From Bin94 sp965215535 (GTDB taxonomy: Bacteria; Gemmatimonadota; Gemmatimonadetes; Longimicrobiales; Gaopeijiaceae), in assembly GCA_965215535.1 (NCBI GenBank), contig OZ244063.1:1302001-1366000 (forward strand): a stretch of DNA of 64,000 bases, in the 5' to 3' direction. The position numbers and the translations under genes were made by a program. The notes beneath the pieces are model-generated. The model was not told the DNA's origin, did no database searches, and saw nothing but the letters and a program-made list of their open reading frames with translations. Shown here in pieces: positions 8,154 through 17,077 of the stretch (position 1 is the stretch's first letter; each line of letters opens with the position of its first letter).

Positions 8154-10541
8154 TCACTCCGCCACCCCCTTCTCGTGCAGGATCTCCCACACCCGGTCGG
8201 GGCGGATCGGGATATCCACATGGGTGACGCCAAGGTGGGCGAGCGCATCCACCACGGCGTTGGCAATGGCGGGCGGGGCGCCCACGGTGGCCGATTCGCC
8301 CACTCCCTTGGCGCCCAGGGGGTGATGGGGCGAGGGGGTGACGGTGTGGCCGGTCTCCCAGGCGGGGGTTTCGACCGAGGTCGGCACCAGATAGTCCATG
8401 AACGACCCGGCGAGATTGTTGCCATCCTCGTCGTAGGGGATCTCTTCGTAGAGCGCCGGCCCCAGGCCCTGGGTCAGCCCGCCGTGGATCTGTCCCTCGA
8501 CGATCATGGGGTTGATGATGTTGCCACAGTCGTCCACCGCCACGAAGCGACGCACCTTGACCTCACCGGTGCCCCGATCGATGTCCACCACGCAGATATA
8601 GGTTCCGAAGGGGAAGGTAAGATTGGGCGGGTCGTAGTAGTTGGTGGCCTCGAGTCCGGGTTCAAGGCCCTCGGGCAGGTTGGTGTAGGCCGCAAAGGCG
8701 CAGTCCTGGATGCTCACCGATCTGTCCGGCGCGCCCTTCACCGAAAACTCGCCGGGCTCCCACTGCAGATCCTCTTCGCCGACCTCGAGCAGGTGTGCGG
8801 CAATTTTCGCCGCCTTGTCGCGGATCTTGCGCGCCGCCAGCGCTCCGGCCGCCCCTGCCGTCGGGGTCGAGCGGCTTGCATAGGTGCCGAGTCCGTAGGG
8901 CGCCGTGTCGGTGTCGCCCTCCTCCACCTGTACATGCGCGGCCGGCAGTCCCAGCTCCTCGGCGATGATCTGCGCGTAGGTGGTTTCGTGGCCCTGGCCC
9001 TGCGACTTGGTGCCGAAGCGGGCGATCGCCTTGCCTGTGGGATGCACCCGCACCTCGGCCGAATCGAACATCTTGATGCCCAGGATGTCGAAGTCCTTCG
9101 ACGGACCCGCGCCGAGCACCTCGGTGAAGCTGCACACGCCGATCCCCATGAGTTCGCCGCGCGCGCGCTTTTCGGCCTGTTCGCGACGCAGCTCGTCGTA
9201 GCCGATCATCTCCTTGGCCTTGTCCATCGCGGCCTGGTAGTCGCCGCTGTCGTATTCCCAGCCCAGCGGAGAGTGATAGGGAAAGGCTTCCTTCGGAATG
9301 AAGTTCTCTTCGCGCAGCGTTGCCGGATCCTTGTCCACCCTGTGCGCAAGGCTGTCCACAATGCGCTCCATACAGTGCACGGCCTCGGTCACGCGGAAGG
9401 AACAGCGATACGCGACGCCCCCGGGCGGCTTGTTGGTGTAGACCGCATCGACCTCGGCATAGGCGGTTTCCATGTCGTAGGAACCGGTGCAGATCGAGAA
9501 GAGGCCCGCAGGAAACTTCGAGGGCGCGGCCTGCGCGTCGGCGTAGCCGTGATCGGCAAGCGTCTTGATGCGCAAGGCGCGAATTTTGCCATTGGCGTCG
9601 GCAGCGAGCTCGGCGTCCATGTGATAGTCGCGCGCGAAGGAATCGGCCTGAAGATTCTCCATGCGGTCCTCGATCCACTTGACCGGCTTGCCCAGCACGA
9701 CCGACGCCGCAATTGCGATCACATAGCCGGGATAGACCGGAACCTTCCCTCCGAACCCGCCACCAATATCGGGCGACACCACGCGGATCTTCTCTTCCGA
9801 GAGCCCCACATGTCCCGCCACCAGCGCCAGCACGGTACGAATCGCGTGCGGAGCCTGCGTGGTCATGTAGACGGTCAGATGCCCCTCGACCGGGTTGAAG
9901 TCGGCCAGGCAGCCGCAGGTCTCGATCGAAGCCACATGGATGCGCGGCACATGCATCCGCTCGCGCACCACCACATCGGCCTCTTCAAAGATCCTGTCGG
10001 TGGCCTCCTTGTCGCCCGCCTTCCAGCGCCAGATGCGGTTGTCGGTCTGGCCCTCCTTGTCGGTGCGGAGCACGGGGGCGTCGGCGTCGAGCGCCCTGAA
10101 GGGATCGACCACCGGGGTCATCGGCTCGTAATCGACCTCGACCGCAGCCACGCCATCGGCCGCCGCATAGCGCGAGGTGGCGATCACGCCGGCAACCTCC
10201 TGCGCCTGATACATGACCGTATCGGTGGGCAGCACCATCTGGGTGTCCGACATCAGCGTGGGCATCCAGTGCAGGTTGTAGGCCTCCAGATCCTTTCCGG
10301 TCAGCACCGCAAGAACCCCCGGCACCTCGAGCGCCTTCGATGTATCGATGGATTTGATCTTCCCATAGGCAATGGGGCTGCGCACGATATCGAGCCAGAG
10401 CATTCCCGGCAGGGTGAAGTCGTCGATGTAGTTGCCCTTGCCCTGCAGGAAGCGCGGATCTTCCTTGCGCTTCATGGAGTGGCCCATGCCACAGATTTTG
10501 GCGGATGTTTTCGGGCCGGGGGTTCCGTTTCCGTTGGCCAT
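8154..10541 (-). CDS. coxL: Aerobic carbon-monoxide dehydrogenase large (molybdenum) subunit, form I
   Basis: 795 aa, close to the roughly 809 of Oligotropha CoxL. This subunit carries the Mo-Cu site that oxidises CO with water to CO2. The decisive feature is the active-site loop AYRCSFR at residues 377-383 (9393-9413); Cys380 corresponds to the copper-binding cysteine that separates form I enzymes from other xanthine-oxidase-family proteins. Also visible are the molybdopterin-binding GGGFGGK near 261 and the C-terminal GVGESA carrying the catalytic Glu. The ATG at 10541 shares one base with the coxS stop (TGATG), so the two are translationally coupled. A further upstream in-frame start would overlap all of the coxS end and is rejected. 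Confidence 0.95.
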   Translation of the reverse strand: MANGNGTPGPKTSAKICGMGHSMKRKEDPRFLQGKGNYIDDFTLPGMLWLDIVRSPIAYGKIKSIDTSKALEVPGVLAVLTGKDLEAYNLHWMPTLMSDTQMVLPTDTVMYQAQEVAGVIATSRYAAADGVAAVEVDYEPMTPVVDPFRALDADAPVLRTDKEGQTDNRIWRWKAGDKEATDRIFEEADVVVRERMHVPRIHVASIETCGCLADFNPVEGHLTVYMTTQAPHAIRTVLALVAGHVGLSEEKIRVVSPDIGGGFGGKVPVYPGYVIAIAASVVLGKPVKWIEDRMENLQADSFARDYHMDAELAADANGKIRALRIKTLADHGYADAQAAPSKFPAGLFSICTGSYDMETAYAEVDAVYTNKPPGGVAYRCSFRVTEAVHCMERIVDSLAHRVDKDPATLREENFIPKEAFPYHSPLGWEYDSGDYQAAMDKAKEMIGYDELRREQAEKRARGELMGIGVCSFTEVLGAGPSKDFDILGIKMFDSAEVRVHPTGKAIARFGTKSQGQGHETTYAQIIAEELGLPAAHVQVEEGDTDTAPYGLGTYASRSTPTAGAAGALAARKIRDKAAKIAAHLLEVGEEDLQWEPGEFSVKGAPDRSVSIQDCAFAAYTNLPEGLEPGLEATNYYDPPNLTFPFGTYICVVDIDRGTGEVKVRRFVAVDDCGNIINPMIVEGQIHGGLTQGLGPALYEEIPYDEDGNNLAGSFMDYLVPTSVETPAWETGHTVTPSPHHPLGAKGVGESATVGAPPAIANAVVDALAHLGVTHVDIPIRPDRVWEILHEKGVAE

Positions 10542-11020
10542 CAGTTGTTCTCTCCGATCTTTGCGGCGGCATGGCGCACCGCCCTCACGATGTTCACGTA
10601 GCCGGTGCAGCGGCAGAGATTCCCCGAAATCGCCTCGCGAATCTCGTCTTCGTCGGGGTCGGGATTGCGTTCGAGCAGCGCGGTCCCGGTCATGAGCATT
10701 CCGGGGGTGCAGAATCCGCACTGCAGGCCGTGTTCCTGCTGGAACCCCTCCTGGAGCGGACTCATGCCATCGGGACCGGCCAGCCCCTCGACGGTAGCGA
10801 TCTCTGCGCCATTGGCCTGAACGGCCAGGACGGTGCACGACTTGGTGGGAATGCCGTCGAGCAGCACGGTGCAGGCGCCGCAGTGGGTGGTGTCGCAGCC
10901 GATGTGGGTGCCGGTCAGGTCGAGTTCGTCGCGAATGAGGTGGACGAGGAGCAGTCGCGAATCGACCTCGCGCGCATGGGACTCGCCATTGACGCTGACT
11001 GTAATGCTGTGTGTGGCCAT
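10541..11020 (-). CDS. coxS: CO dehydrogenase small subunit, two [2Fe-2S] clusters
   Basis: 159 aa. The N-terminal plant-type ferredoxin domain has GCDTTHCGACTVLLDG plus a later Cys. The C-terminal helical domain has CGFCTPGM and CRCTGY, the two pairs binding the second cluster. It passes electrons from the Mo site of CoxL to the FAD of CoxM. It lies 12 bp after coxM and overlaps coxL by one base. The order M-S-L is the standard cox order. Confidence 0.95.
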   Translation of the reverse strand: MATHSITVSVNGESHAREVDSRLLLVHLIRDELDLTGTHIGCDTTHCGACTVLLDGIPTKSCTVLAVQANGAEIATVEGLAGPDGMSPLQEGFQQEHGLQCGFCTPGMLMTGTALLERNPDPDEDEIREAISGNLCRCTGYVNIVRAVRHAAAKIGENN

Positions 11021-11032
11021 GATTGTCGGTCC

Positions 11033-11911
11033 CTATGCCGGGGTGTGAGTGGTGGCGCGCGCAAGCGCCCGCTGTGCGGCCCGGAAGGTCAGAATGCGGG
11101 CCATGTTTTTCTTGTATTCCTCAGAACCGCGACGATCGGCGATCGGCTCAGTGGCGGCTGCGGCAGCCTGGGCGGCCTGGGCCAGTACCTCTTCGGTGGG
11201 GGTCCGGCCGATCAGGGCCGCTTCGGCCGCGCGGGCCCGGATGGGCGCGAATCCCAGATTGGTCAGACCGATTCCAGCCTGCGCCACCGTCCCGCCGGCA
11301 TCGAGTGCGAGCTGGACCGCCGCACCTGCAACGGCGTAGTCTCCCACCTTGCGCTCCAGCTTGAGGTAGGCGCCCCCGCTGCGCTCTGCCGGAGCCGGAA
11401 TCCGCAGCCCGGTCACGATCTCACCCTCTGCCAGCGCGGTCATGAAGAGGCCGTGGAAGAAATTGTCGATCGGGATGATGCGCTCGCCGCCCGGTCCGGT
11501 TGCAACCACCTCGGCCCCGAGCGCCAGCATGGTCGCCGGCTGGTCGTTGGCGGGATCGCCATGCGCGATATTGCCGCAGATGGTGGCGCGATTGCGCACC
11601 AGCGGATCGGCAATGACCCGGGCGGTGTCGACCAGAATCGGGTAGCGCGCCAGGACGGCGGGATTCGCCTCCAGCGCATTCTCGGTGACGAGTGCGCCGA
11701 TGTGCAGGGCACCATCGCGCTCCTCGATGCGATCCAGCCCGGGAATCCGTCCGATATCGACGATGTGGGCGGGCGCGGCCAGACGCAGCTTCAGCATCGG
11801 CAGCAGGCTCTGGCCACCCGACATGATCCGGGCGTCGGCGAGCGAACCGAGCAGCGCCAGGGCCTCGGCGAGCGATGCGGGCGCGTGGTAATCGAAGTTG
11901 GGAGGAATCAT
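11033..11911 (-). CDS. coxM: CO dehydrogenase medium (FAD) subunit
   Basis: 292 aa. FAD-binding motifs are SGGQSLLPMLKLR near residue 31 (family AGGHSLIPMMKLR) and ATICGNIAHGDPAND (family TIGG...HGDPAND; the second Gly is replaced by Cys here). The C-terminal CODH-FAD domain follows. This subunit carries electrons from the Fe-S clusters to quinone or cytochrome. The gene begins with ATG 11911, 97 bp after coxG. Confidence 0.93.
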   Translation of the reverse strand: MIPPNFDYHAPASLAEALALLGSLADARIMSGGQSLLPMLKLRLAAPAHIVDIGRIPGLDRIEERDGALHIGALVTENALEANPAVLARYPILVDTARVIADPLVRNRATICGNIAHGDPANDQPATMLALGAEVVATGPGGERIIPIDNFFHGLFMTALAEGEIVTGLRIPAPAERSGGAYLKLERKVGDYAVAGAAVQLALDAGGTVAQAGIGLTNLGFAPIRARAAEAALIGRTPTEEVLAQAAQAAAAATEPIADRRGSEEYKKNMARILTFRAAQRALARATTHTPA

Positions 11912-12008
11912 CTGTCTCTTTCTCGTCTTGTCTTCTCTGGTTGCGAGTGAACAGCGGCAGGCGTGAAGCCGGACAGCGGCGCGGGTGCGCGCATCCGGCG
12001 CGGTCGGG

Positions 12009-12467
12009 TCAGTCGGGTGTGGCCGTAGCCAGCTCCTTCTCCATGGCCTGAGTGAACTCCCTGAACATCTTCTTGCTGACGTGCTGCATCATGCCGCGCC
12101 CAAGCTGCGCCAGAATTCCGGTGACTCTCAGGTCGGCCTCGACCGTCACCTCGGTCTCGCTCGGGGCAAGCGCATCGATGCGGCTCGTCATCGTCATGTC
12201 GGCATTCCCCATTCCCGCCCTTCCCTGTCCCTTCGCCCGCACGACCGCCGTGTGCGCGGCCTCGTCCAGATCGAAGGCCACGGTGCCCCGGTAGGCGGCC
12301 GAAACCGGGCCGACCTTGACCGACATTCCGCCCGACCAGGTGTTGTCGTCGATCCGTTCGCTGATCTCGGCGCCGGGAAGCGCAGTGGCCACCCGTTCGG
12401 GATCGGTGAGGAAGCTCCAGACCTCGGTGGCGGGGGCGGCAACGGTGAACTGCTCCTGTATTTTCAT
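12009..12467 (-). CDS. coxG: CoxG-type SRPBCC protein, CO dehydrogenase accessory
   Basis: 152 aa. The SRPBCC/CoxG fold is recognisable: MKIQEQFTVAAPATEVWSFL, the LPGAEI motif, and WSGGMSVKVGPVSAAYRG with a later VRAKGQGR. CoxG proteins are thought to recruit CO dehydrogenase to the membrane or bind a respiratory lipid such as menaquinone. It has no signal peptide. It lies between coxE and coxM in the same directon. Confidence 0.88.
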   Translation of the reverse strand: MKIQEQFTVAAPATEVWSFLTDPERVATALPGAEISERIDDNTWSGGMSVKVGPVSAAYRGTVAFDLDEAAHTAVVRAKGQGRAGMGNADMTMTSRIDALAPSETEVTVEADLRVTGILAQLGRGMMQHVSKKMFREFTQAMEKELATATPD

Positions 12468-12525
12468 GCGATCCGACCGGTTTCAGTGGCTTGCGGTGAT
12501 TCGCTTCCGGGCTCCGGGCAAGCGT

Positions 12526-13713
12526 TCAGGAGCGGGAAGGGGGCGCAGGAAGGGCGGCAGAGGCCCGTTCGAGCAGCGGCAACAGCATTTCAAGCGCCTC
12601 CAGGCTGTGGGCCGGAACCAGATGATCCACATGGGGAAGCGCGGCCACCATGCCCCGGGATTCGGGCCGGTAGCGCGGATCGCCCATCAGCGGATTCAGC
12701 CAGAGCAGGCGCCGGGCGCGACGGCGAATCTGCAACAGAGATGCAGCCAGTGCCTCGGTGTCGCCCCGGTCGAGCCCGTCGCTGAAGATCAGAACCGATG
12801 TATCGCCGCGCACGATCTGGCGCAAGTAGCGGGCAACGAAATGAGCCAGACAGTCGCCGATGCGGGTGCCGCCCGACCAGTCCTCGACCTCGCGCGCGAA
12901 GCGGCTCAGCGTGGCGGCCGTCTGGCCCGCGCGCATCCAGGGGGTGAGCCGGGTCAGCGAGGTGTTGAAGGCGAAGAGCTCGGTGCGGGGCGCCACCTGT
13001 CCCAGCGCCATGGCAAAGGCAAGGAGGATGCGCATGTGGGGCTCCATCGAGCCGCTGGTATCGCAGAGAACAACCAGTCCGGGCAGCTCGACGGCCCGTT
13101 CGCGACGGGCGAGATCGATCGGTTCGCCGCCCCGGGCCAGCGCGCGGCGCAGACTGCGACGCAGATCCACAATGGTGCCGCGCGGCGCGGGAACCAGACG
13201 CCGGCTCGGGCGGGTGGCCAACCGGTGCGCGAGTTCGGCCACGAGCCTCTCCATCTCGCGAAGCTCGGCGGCGGTGCACATTTCGAAGGATTTGCGGCGC
13301 AGGAGCGCGCGCGGACTGTAGCCGGGACGCCCCTGTTCGGGGGCGGCAGGGTCGGGGGGACCGGCGTGGCCCCGCTCGGCGATGGTTCGGGCCAGCTCGG
13401 CAAGGGGGTTTTCCTGGCCGGGCCAGCGGCGGGGAACCTTCGAGGCGGGTGGGGGCGGGGCGGAGTCGGGGGGCATGTCCGCCGCTGCGGCATTCCACCA
13501 GCATTCAAAGAGGTGATCGAAGAGCGGCCAGGCGCGGTATTCGATCTTGAGGGCCGTGCGGAGCGCCAGACGGAACTCGCTGCGGTCGCCGATGTCGATG
13601 TGGGCAAGTGCGGTGGCGGCGTCGATTTCGTCGCCGGGAGTGGCAGGAATTCCGGCCTCGCGGAGCACCCCCGCAAAGAGAACGAGATGGCGCGCGAGGG
13701 GAGGGACGGTCAA
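12526..13713 (-). CDS. coxE: CoxE-like von Willebrand factor A domain protein
   Basis: About 395 aa. The C-terminal half is a VWA domain with the metal-site motif CDTSGSMEPH (DxSxS), a later conserved Thr (GGTRIGDCL) and SDGLDRGD. The N-terminal half matches CoxE (LARHLVLFAGVLREAGIPATPGDEIDAATAL). CoxE works with the MoxR-type ATPase CoxD to insert sulfur and copper into the CoxL active site. TTG 13713 is taken as the start because it overlaps the frdD stop (TTGA) and matches the family N-terminus; GTG 13740 and ATG 13746 are in frame and possible. No coxD partner is seen in this window. Confidence 0.85.
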   Translation of the reverse strand: MTVPPLARHLVLFAGVLREAGIPATPGDEIDAATALAHIDIGDRSEFRLALRTALKIEYRAWPLFDHLFECWWNAAAADMPPDSAPPPPASKVPRRWPGQENPLAELARTIAERGHAGPPDPAAPEQGRPGYSPRALLRRKSFEMCTAAELREMERLVAELAHRLATRPSRRLVPAPRGTIVDLRRSLRRALARGGEPIDLARRERAVELPGLVVLCDTSGSMEPHMRILLAFAMALGQVAPRTELFAFNTSLTRLTPWMRAGQTAATLSRFAREVEDWSGGTRIGDCLAHFVARYLRQIVRGDTSVLIFSDGLDRGDTEALAASLLQIRRRARRLLWLNPLMGDPRYRPESRGMVAALPHVDHLVPAHSLEALEMLLPLLERASAALPAPPSRS

Positions 13714-14078
13714 ACGCCTGCCAGAAGCATGCCCAGCCACGCACATCCCGCCACGGCCCCGCCGTAGCAGATCAGCTTCAGGAAGCCGCCCATCCTGCGC
13801 ATCCCCAGATCCATCAGGGTGTGCCGAATGCGGTGCGCGCAGTGAAAGAGCGAGAGCGCCACAATGCCGAAGAGCGCCACCCGGACCGGCCACCACCACA
13901 CTGCCGCCGCCTTCTCGGCAACGTCGTCGCTGCCCGGCAGCAGAAAGCCGGTCGCCAAAATGAATGCGGGCACGAAGAGCGCCGCCATCACGCCTCCGGC
14001 CGAGAAGAGCGCCCACCAGAAGGCCTCGCTGGAGGGCTTCGCCGGACGACCGCCCCCCTGTCCGCCTCCGCCGCTCAT
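13710..14078 (-). CDS. frdD: Fumarate reductase membrane anchor subunit D
   Basis: 122 aa with three transmembrane helices. FWWALFSAGGVMAALFVPAFILATGFLLPG and the following FHCAHRIRHTLMDLG resemble FrdD. It anchors FrdAB in the membrane and forms part of the quinone site with FrdC. The ATG at 14078 overlaps the frdC stop (ATGA). An upstream frame extension runs antisense to nothing but reads through frdC and is not used. Confidence 0.85.
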   Translation of the reverse strand: MSGGGGQGGGRPAKPSSEAFWWALFSAGGVMAALFVPAFILATGFLLPGSDDVAEKAAAVWWWPVRVALFGIVALSLFHCAHRIRHTLMDLGMRRMGGFLKLICYGGAVAGCAWLGMLLAGV

Positions 14079-14482
14079 CGGACCGCCCACCAGACGACCG
14101 CCGCAGTGACGGTCAGCCAGGGCCCGTACCCCATCAGAACGGAGGCGACCGGCGCTCCCAGCTTCCGTTCGCCGATAAAGATCGGCATCGCCTGCGGCAC
14201 CGCCCTGAACCAGGTCACGGAGTGCCACACGGCCGCGAGCAGCGCCACGGCATGGACGATCATCCACCCGGGTCCGCTCAGCGCCTGCATCCAGTCGTTC
14301 AGTGCGGCCTCGCCGGCGCCCAGGCGGCCCAAAGTCACGATCAGCACGATCAGATAGGCGACGACGAAGAAGCTCGTCAGCTCGCGAATCATGAAGCGGA
14401 TATAGCCGGGACGCTCCAGAAACCACGCCCAGCGGTGCGACCGGTGATACTGCCGGCCCATCTCCGTAGTCGGCCTGTTCAT
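14075..14482 (-). CDS. frdC: Fumarate reductase membrane anchor subunit C
   Basis: 135 aa with three hydrophobic helices. The family pattern is visible: W-FLERPGYIRFMIRELTSFFV, then HAVALLAAVWHSVTWFRAVPQAMPI. It resembles the haem-free E. coli-type QFR anchor. The ATG at 14482 overlaps the frdB stop (ATGA) and frdD follows with the same overlap, so the three are tightly coupled. Confidence 0.87.
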   Translation of the reverse strand: MNRPTTEMGRQYHRSHRWAWFLERPGYIRFMIRELTSFFVVAYLIVLIVTLGRLGAGEAALNDWMQALSGPGWMIVHAVALLAAVWHSVTWFRAVPQAMPIFIGERKLGAPVASVLMGYGPWLTVTAAVVWWAVR

Positions 14483-15246
14483 GCCCCCGCCCCCTGCCGC
14501 GCCCCGGCACCCTTCGGCATCACGAAACGCTTCATGTATTCCTGTGCGCCCATTGCCTTTGCCTGCTGAATGGCCCCGGCGGGATCCACATGCTTGGGGC
14601 ACACCACCGAGCATTCACCCACGAAGGTGCACCCCCACATCGCCTCGCTCGAGAGCATGACGTCGAGCCGCTCGCTTCGGCCCCGGTCGCGCGAATCCTT
14701 GTTGTAGCGATGCCCCAGCGCGAGCGCCGCAGGCCCCAGGAACTCCTCTTCGTGCCCCACCACGGGACAGGCCGAGTAGCAGAGCATGCAGTTGATGCAC
14801 ATCGAGTACTGCTTGTACTGCGCCAACTCGGCGGGAGATTGCCGGTACTCGCCCTGCGAGGTTTCGTTCACGTCGTCGCGAATGATATACGGCTTGACAG
14901 CCTGCAGCTTGTCCATGAAGCCATCGAGCGAAACCACCAGATCGCGCTCGACCGGAAAGTTCACCAGCGGTTCGACGCGAATGGCGGCCGGGTGATAGTC
15001 CTTGAGGAAAACCGCACAGGTCAATTTGGGATCGCCATTCACCATCATGCCGCAGCTTCCGCAGACGCCCATCCGGCAGCTCCAGCGGTGGGTGACCGAA
15101 CCATCGACATGATCCTTGATCCAGTTGATTGCGTCGAGGACGACCCAGTCTTCGTTGTAGGGAACCTGATAGCTCTGAAAGCGCGGCTCCGAGTCGGTCT
15201 CGGGGTGGTAGCGGAAGAGCTCCAGGGTGATTTCCTGATCAGGCAT
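14479..15246 (-). CDS. frdB: Fumarate reductase/succinate dehydrogenase iron-sulfur subunit
   Basis: 255 aa. The N-terminal [2Fe-2S] ferredoxin motif is CRMGVCGSCGMMVNGDPKLTC. The C-terminal motifs are CINCMLCYSACP and, further on, CTFVGECSVVCPKHVDP, binding the [4Fe-4S] and [3Fe-4S] clusters. It links the FAD of FrdA with the quinone site. It overlaps the frdA end by 8 bp and the frdC start by 4 bp. Confidence 0.94.
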   Translation of the reverse strand: MPDQEITLELFRYHPETDSEPRFQSYQVPYNEDWVVLDAINWIKDHVDGSVTHRWSCRMGVCGSCGMMVNGDPKLTCAVFLKDYHPAAIRVEPLVNFPVERDLVVSLDGFMDKLQAVKPYIIRDDVNETSQGEYRQSPAELAQYKQYSMCINCMLCYSACPVVGHEEEFLGPAALALGHRYNKDSRDRGRSERLDVMLSSEAMWGCTFVGECSVVCPKHVDPAGAIQQAKAMGAQEYMKRFVMPKGAGARQGAGA

Positions 15247-17077
15247 GCTTGGATGCGCTCCGGTTCTGTGTGGATTCGTCCGGCGACTTGTTCTTCAGCC
15301 CCGATTCGGCGCCGTAGGTGCGAGCCCCCGGAGGCCACTTCGTGATCGTCACCGGGTGGTATTCGATGCGCGGGGCATCGCCATCCGACTGGTGGTGGGC
15401 CAGCGAGTGGACGAGGAACTGCTCGTCGTCGCGCTCGGGGAAGTCGAGACGCTGGTGCGAACCGCGGGATTCGGTGCGTTCGCGGGCCGAATGCGCCATC
15501 GTCTGCGCCACATCGAGGAGCGAGGAGAGCTCGAGCGCCGCCGTCAGCTCGGTGTTGAAGCTGTTGGAACGGTCGTCCAGGACGAGCCGGTCATAGCGGT
15601 CGCGCAGTTCGGCGATCCTGGTGCAGGTCGCATTCAGCGAATCGGCGTCGCGATAAATGCCTGCGCCATTTTCCATTGCGTCGTGGAGTTCGTTGCGCAG
15701 CACCGCGATCCGCTCTCCACCCGAGGATGGGGGCGAGGAGAAATAGGTGCGCCGGATCCGCTCCCGCTCGTCGGCGGCCTGCGCCTCCAGGCCGGAGACG
15801 CCGTAGTCGGGATTGTCGATCGCGAAGCGGGCCGCGCGCAATCCTGCCTCTCCCCCGAAGACCAGAAGCTCGGTCAGCGAGTTCGACCCCAGGCGGTTGG
15901 CCCCATTGATCGAGACGCAGGCGCACTCGCCGGCGGCATAGAGCCCCGGGATCTTCGTGGCCGCATTGACGTCGGTGTCGATTCCGCCCATGACATAGTG
16001 GACGACCGGCCTGACCGGGATCGGCTGATGGACCGGATCGATGCCGGCGTAGCTGCGCGCGAGCTCGCGCACAAAGGGGATGCGCTTGTTGATCTTGGCC
16101 TCGCCGAGGTGGCGGAGATCAAGGTGTACCGCATCGCCATCCTTGGTCTTGATCGTTCGTCCTGCCCACATCTCCTTGATGAAGGCCTGGCTGAGCCGGT
16201 CGCGCGGCCCGAGCTCCATCGAGCGCTTGAGCGGGTGGCGGGGATCGCTCACATCGAGCGCCTCGCCCAGATCGTAGTCCTGCAGATAGCGGTAGCCATC
16301 CTTGTTGACCATGATTCCGCCCTCGCCCCGCGAGGCCTCGGTAATCAGGATTCCGGTTCCGGGCAGCCCCGTCGGGTGATACTGAATGAACTCCATGTCC
16401 TTCAGGGGGACGCCGGCGCGGTAGGCCATCGCCATGCCGTCGCCCGTCTTGACTGCGCCATTGGTGGTGAAGGGGAAGGCCTTGCCTGCCCCCCCGGTGC
16501 AGATGATCACCGCCTTGCCCAGAATCGCGCGGACCGTCCCGGTGCGAAGCTCGATCGCTGCGCAACCCCGGCAGCGGCCCTCGTCGTCGAGGAGCAGGCG
16601 GGTGGCGAAGTGCTCGTCGTAGCGGACGACATTGCCGTACTTGAGGGTGGTCTGGAAGAGGGAGTGAAGCATGTGGAAGCCGGTCTTGTCGGCTGCGAAC
16701 CAGGTTCGCTCGATCTTCATTCCCCCGAAGGGGCGCACCGCGACCGATCCGTCGGCCATCCGGCTCCAGGGGCACCCCCAGTGCTCAAGCTGGATCATCT
16801 CGTCCGGGGCGCGATTGACGAAGTACTCGACCGCATCCTGGTCGGCGAGCCAGTCGGCCCCGCTGATCGTGTCGTAGATATGGTGTTCGAGACTGTCGTT
16901 CGGCTTGATGACCGCAGCGGCGCCCCCCTCGGCCGTAACCGTATGGCTACGCATCGGATAGACCTTCGACACGCAGGCCACCGAAAAGGAGGGATTCTCT
17001 TCCGCTATGGCGATGGCGGCCCGAAGTCCGGCTCCACCGCCGCCGATGATGATTACGTCGTGCTGATGCGTCGTCAA
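15239..17077 (-). CDS. frdA: Fumarate reductase/succinate dehydrogenase flavoprotein subunit
   Basis: 612 aa. It carries the FAD Rossmann motif IIGGGGAGLRAAI and the FAD-histidinyl site MRSHTVTAEGGAAA. The substrate-site His/Arg regions are also present (IQYHPTGLPGTGILITEA, and VVHYVMGGIDTD). The enzyme interconverts fumarate and succinate. No ATG fits the N-terminus. TTG 17077 is chosen, with AGGA 6 nt upstream, because it puts TTHQHDVIIIGG right at the start. It heads the minus-strand directon. Whether it runs as reductase or dehydrogenase cannot be told from sequence; the FrdC/FrdD anchors look like the E. coli reductase type. Confidence 0.92.
   Translation of the reverse strand: MTTHQHDVIIIGGGGAGLRAAIAIAEENPSFSVACVSKVYPMRSHTVTAEGGAAAVIKPNDSLEHHIYDTISGADWLADQDAVEYFVNRAPDEMIQLEHWGCPWSRMADGSVAVRPFGGMKIERTWFAADKTGFHMLHSLFQTTLKYGNVVRYDEHFATRLLLDDEGRCRGCAAIELRTGTVRAILGKAVIICTGGAGKAFPFTTNGAVKTGDGMAMAYRAGVPLKDMEFIQYHPTGLPGTGILITEASRGEGGIMVNKDGYRYLQDYDLGEALDVSDPRHPLKRSMELGPRDRLSQAFIKEMWAGRTIKTKDGDAVHLDLRHLGEAKINKRIPFVRELARSYAGIDPVHQPIPVRPVVHYVMGGIDTDVNAATKIPGLYAAGECACVSINGANRLGSNSLTELLVFGGEAGLRAARFAIDNPDYGVSGLEAQAADERERIRRTYFSSPPSSGGERIAVLRNELHDAMENGAGIYRDADSLNATCTRIAELRDRYDRLVLDDRSNSFNTELTAALELSSLLDVAQTMAHSARERTESRGSHQRLDFPERDDEQFLVHSLAHHQSDGDAPRIEYHPVTITKWPPGARTYGAESGLKNKSPDESTQNRSASKHA

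Noticed and set aside
8154..10541. Xanthine dehydrogenase instead of CO dehydrogenase
   Set aside because: The AYRCSFR loop with Cys and the coxMS/coxEG neighbourhood point to form I CO dehydrogenase.
7707..10601. 964-codon open frame on the plus strand
   Set aside because: Entirely antisense to coxL; low-complexity His/Arg/Gly-rich product with no family signature, as expected from GC-rich third positions.
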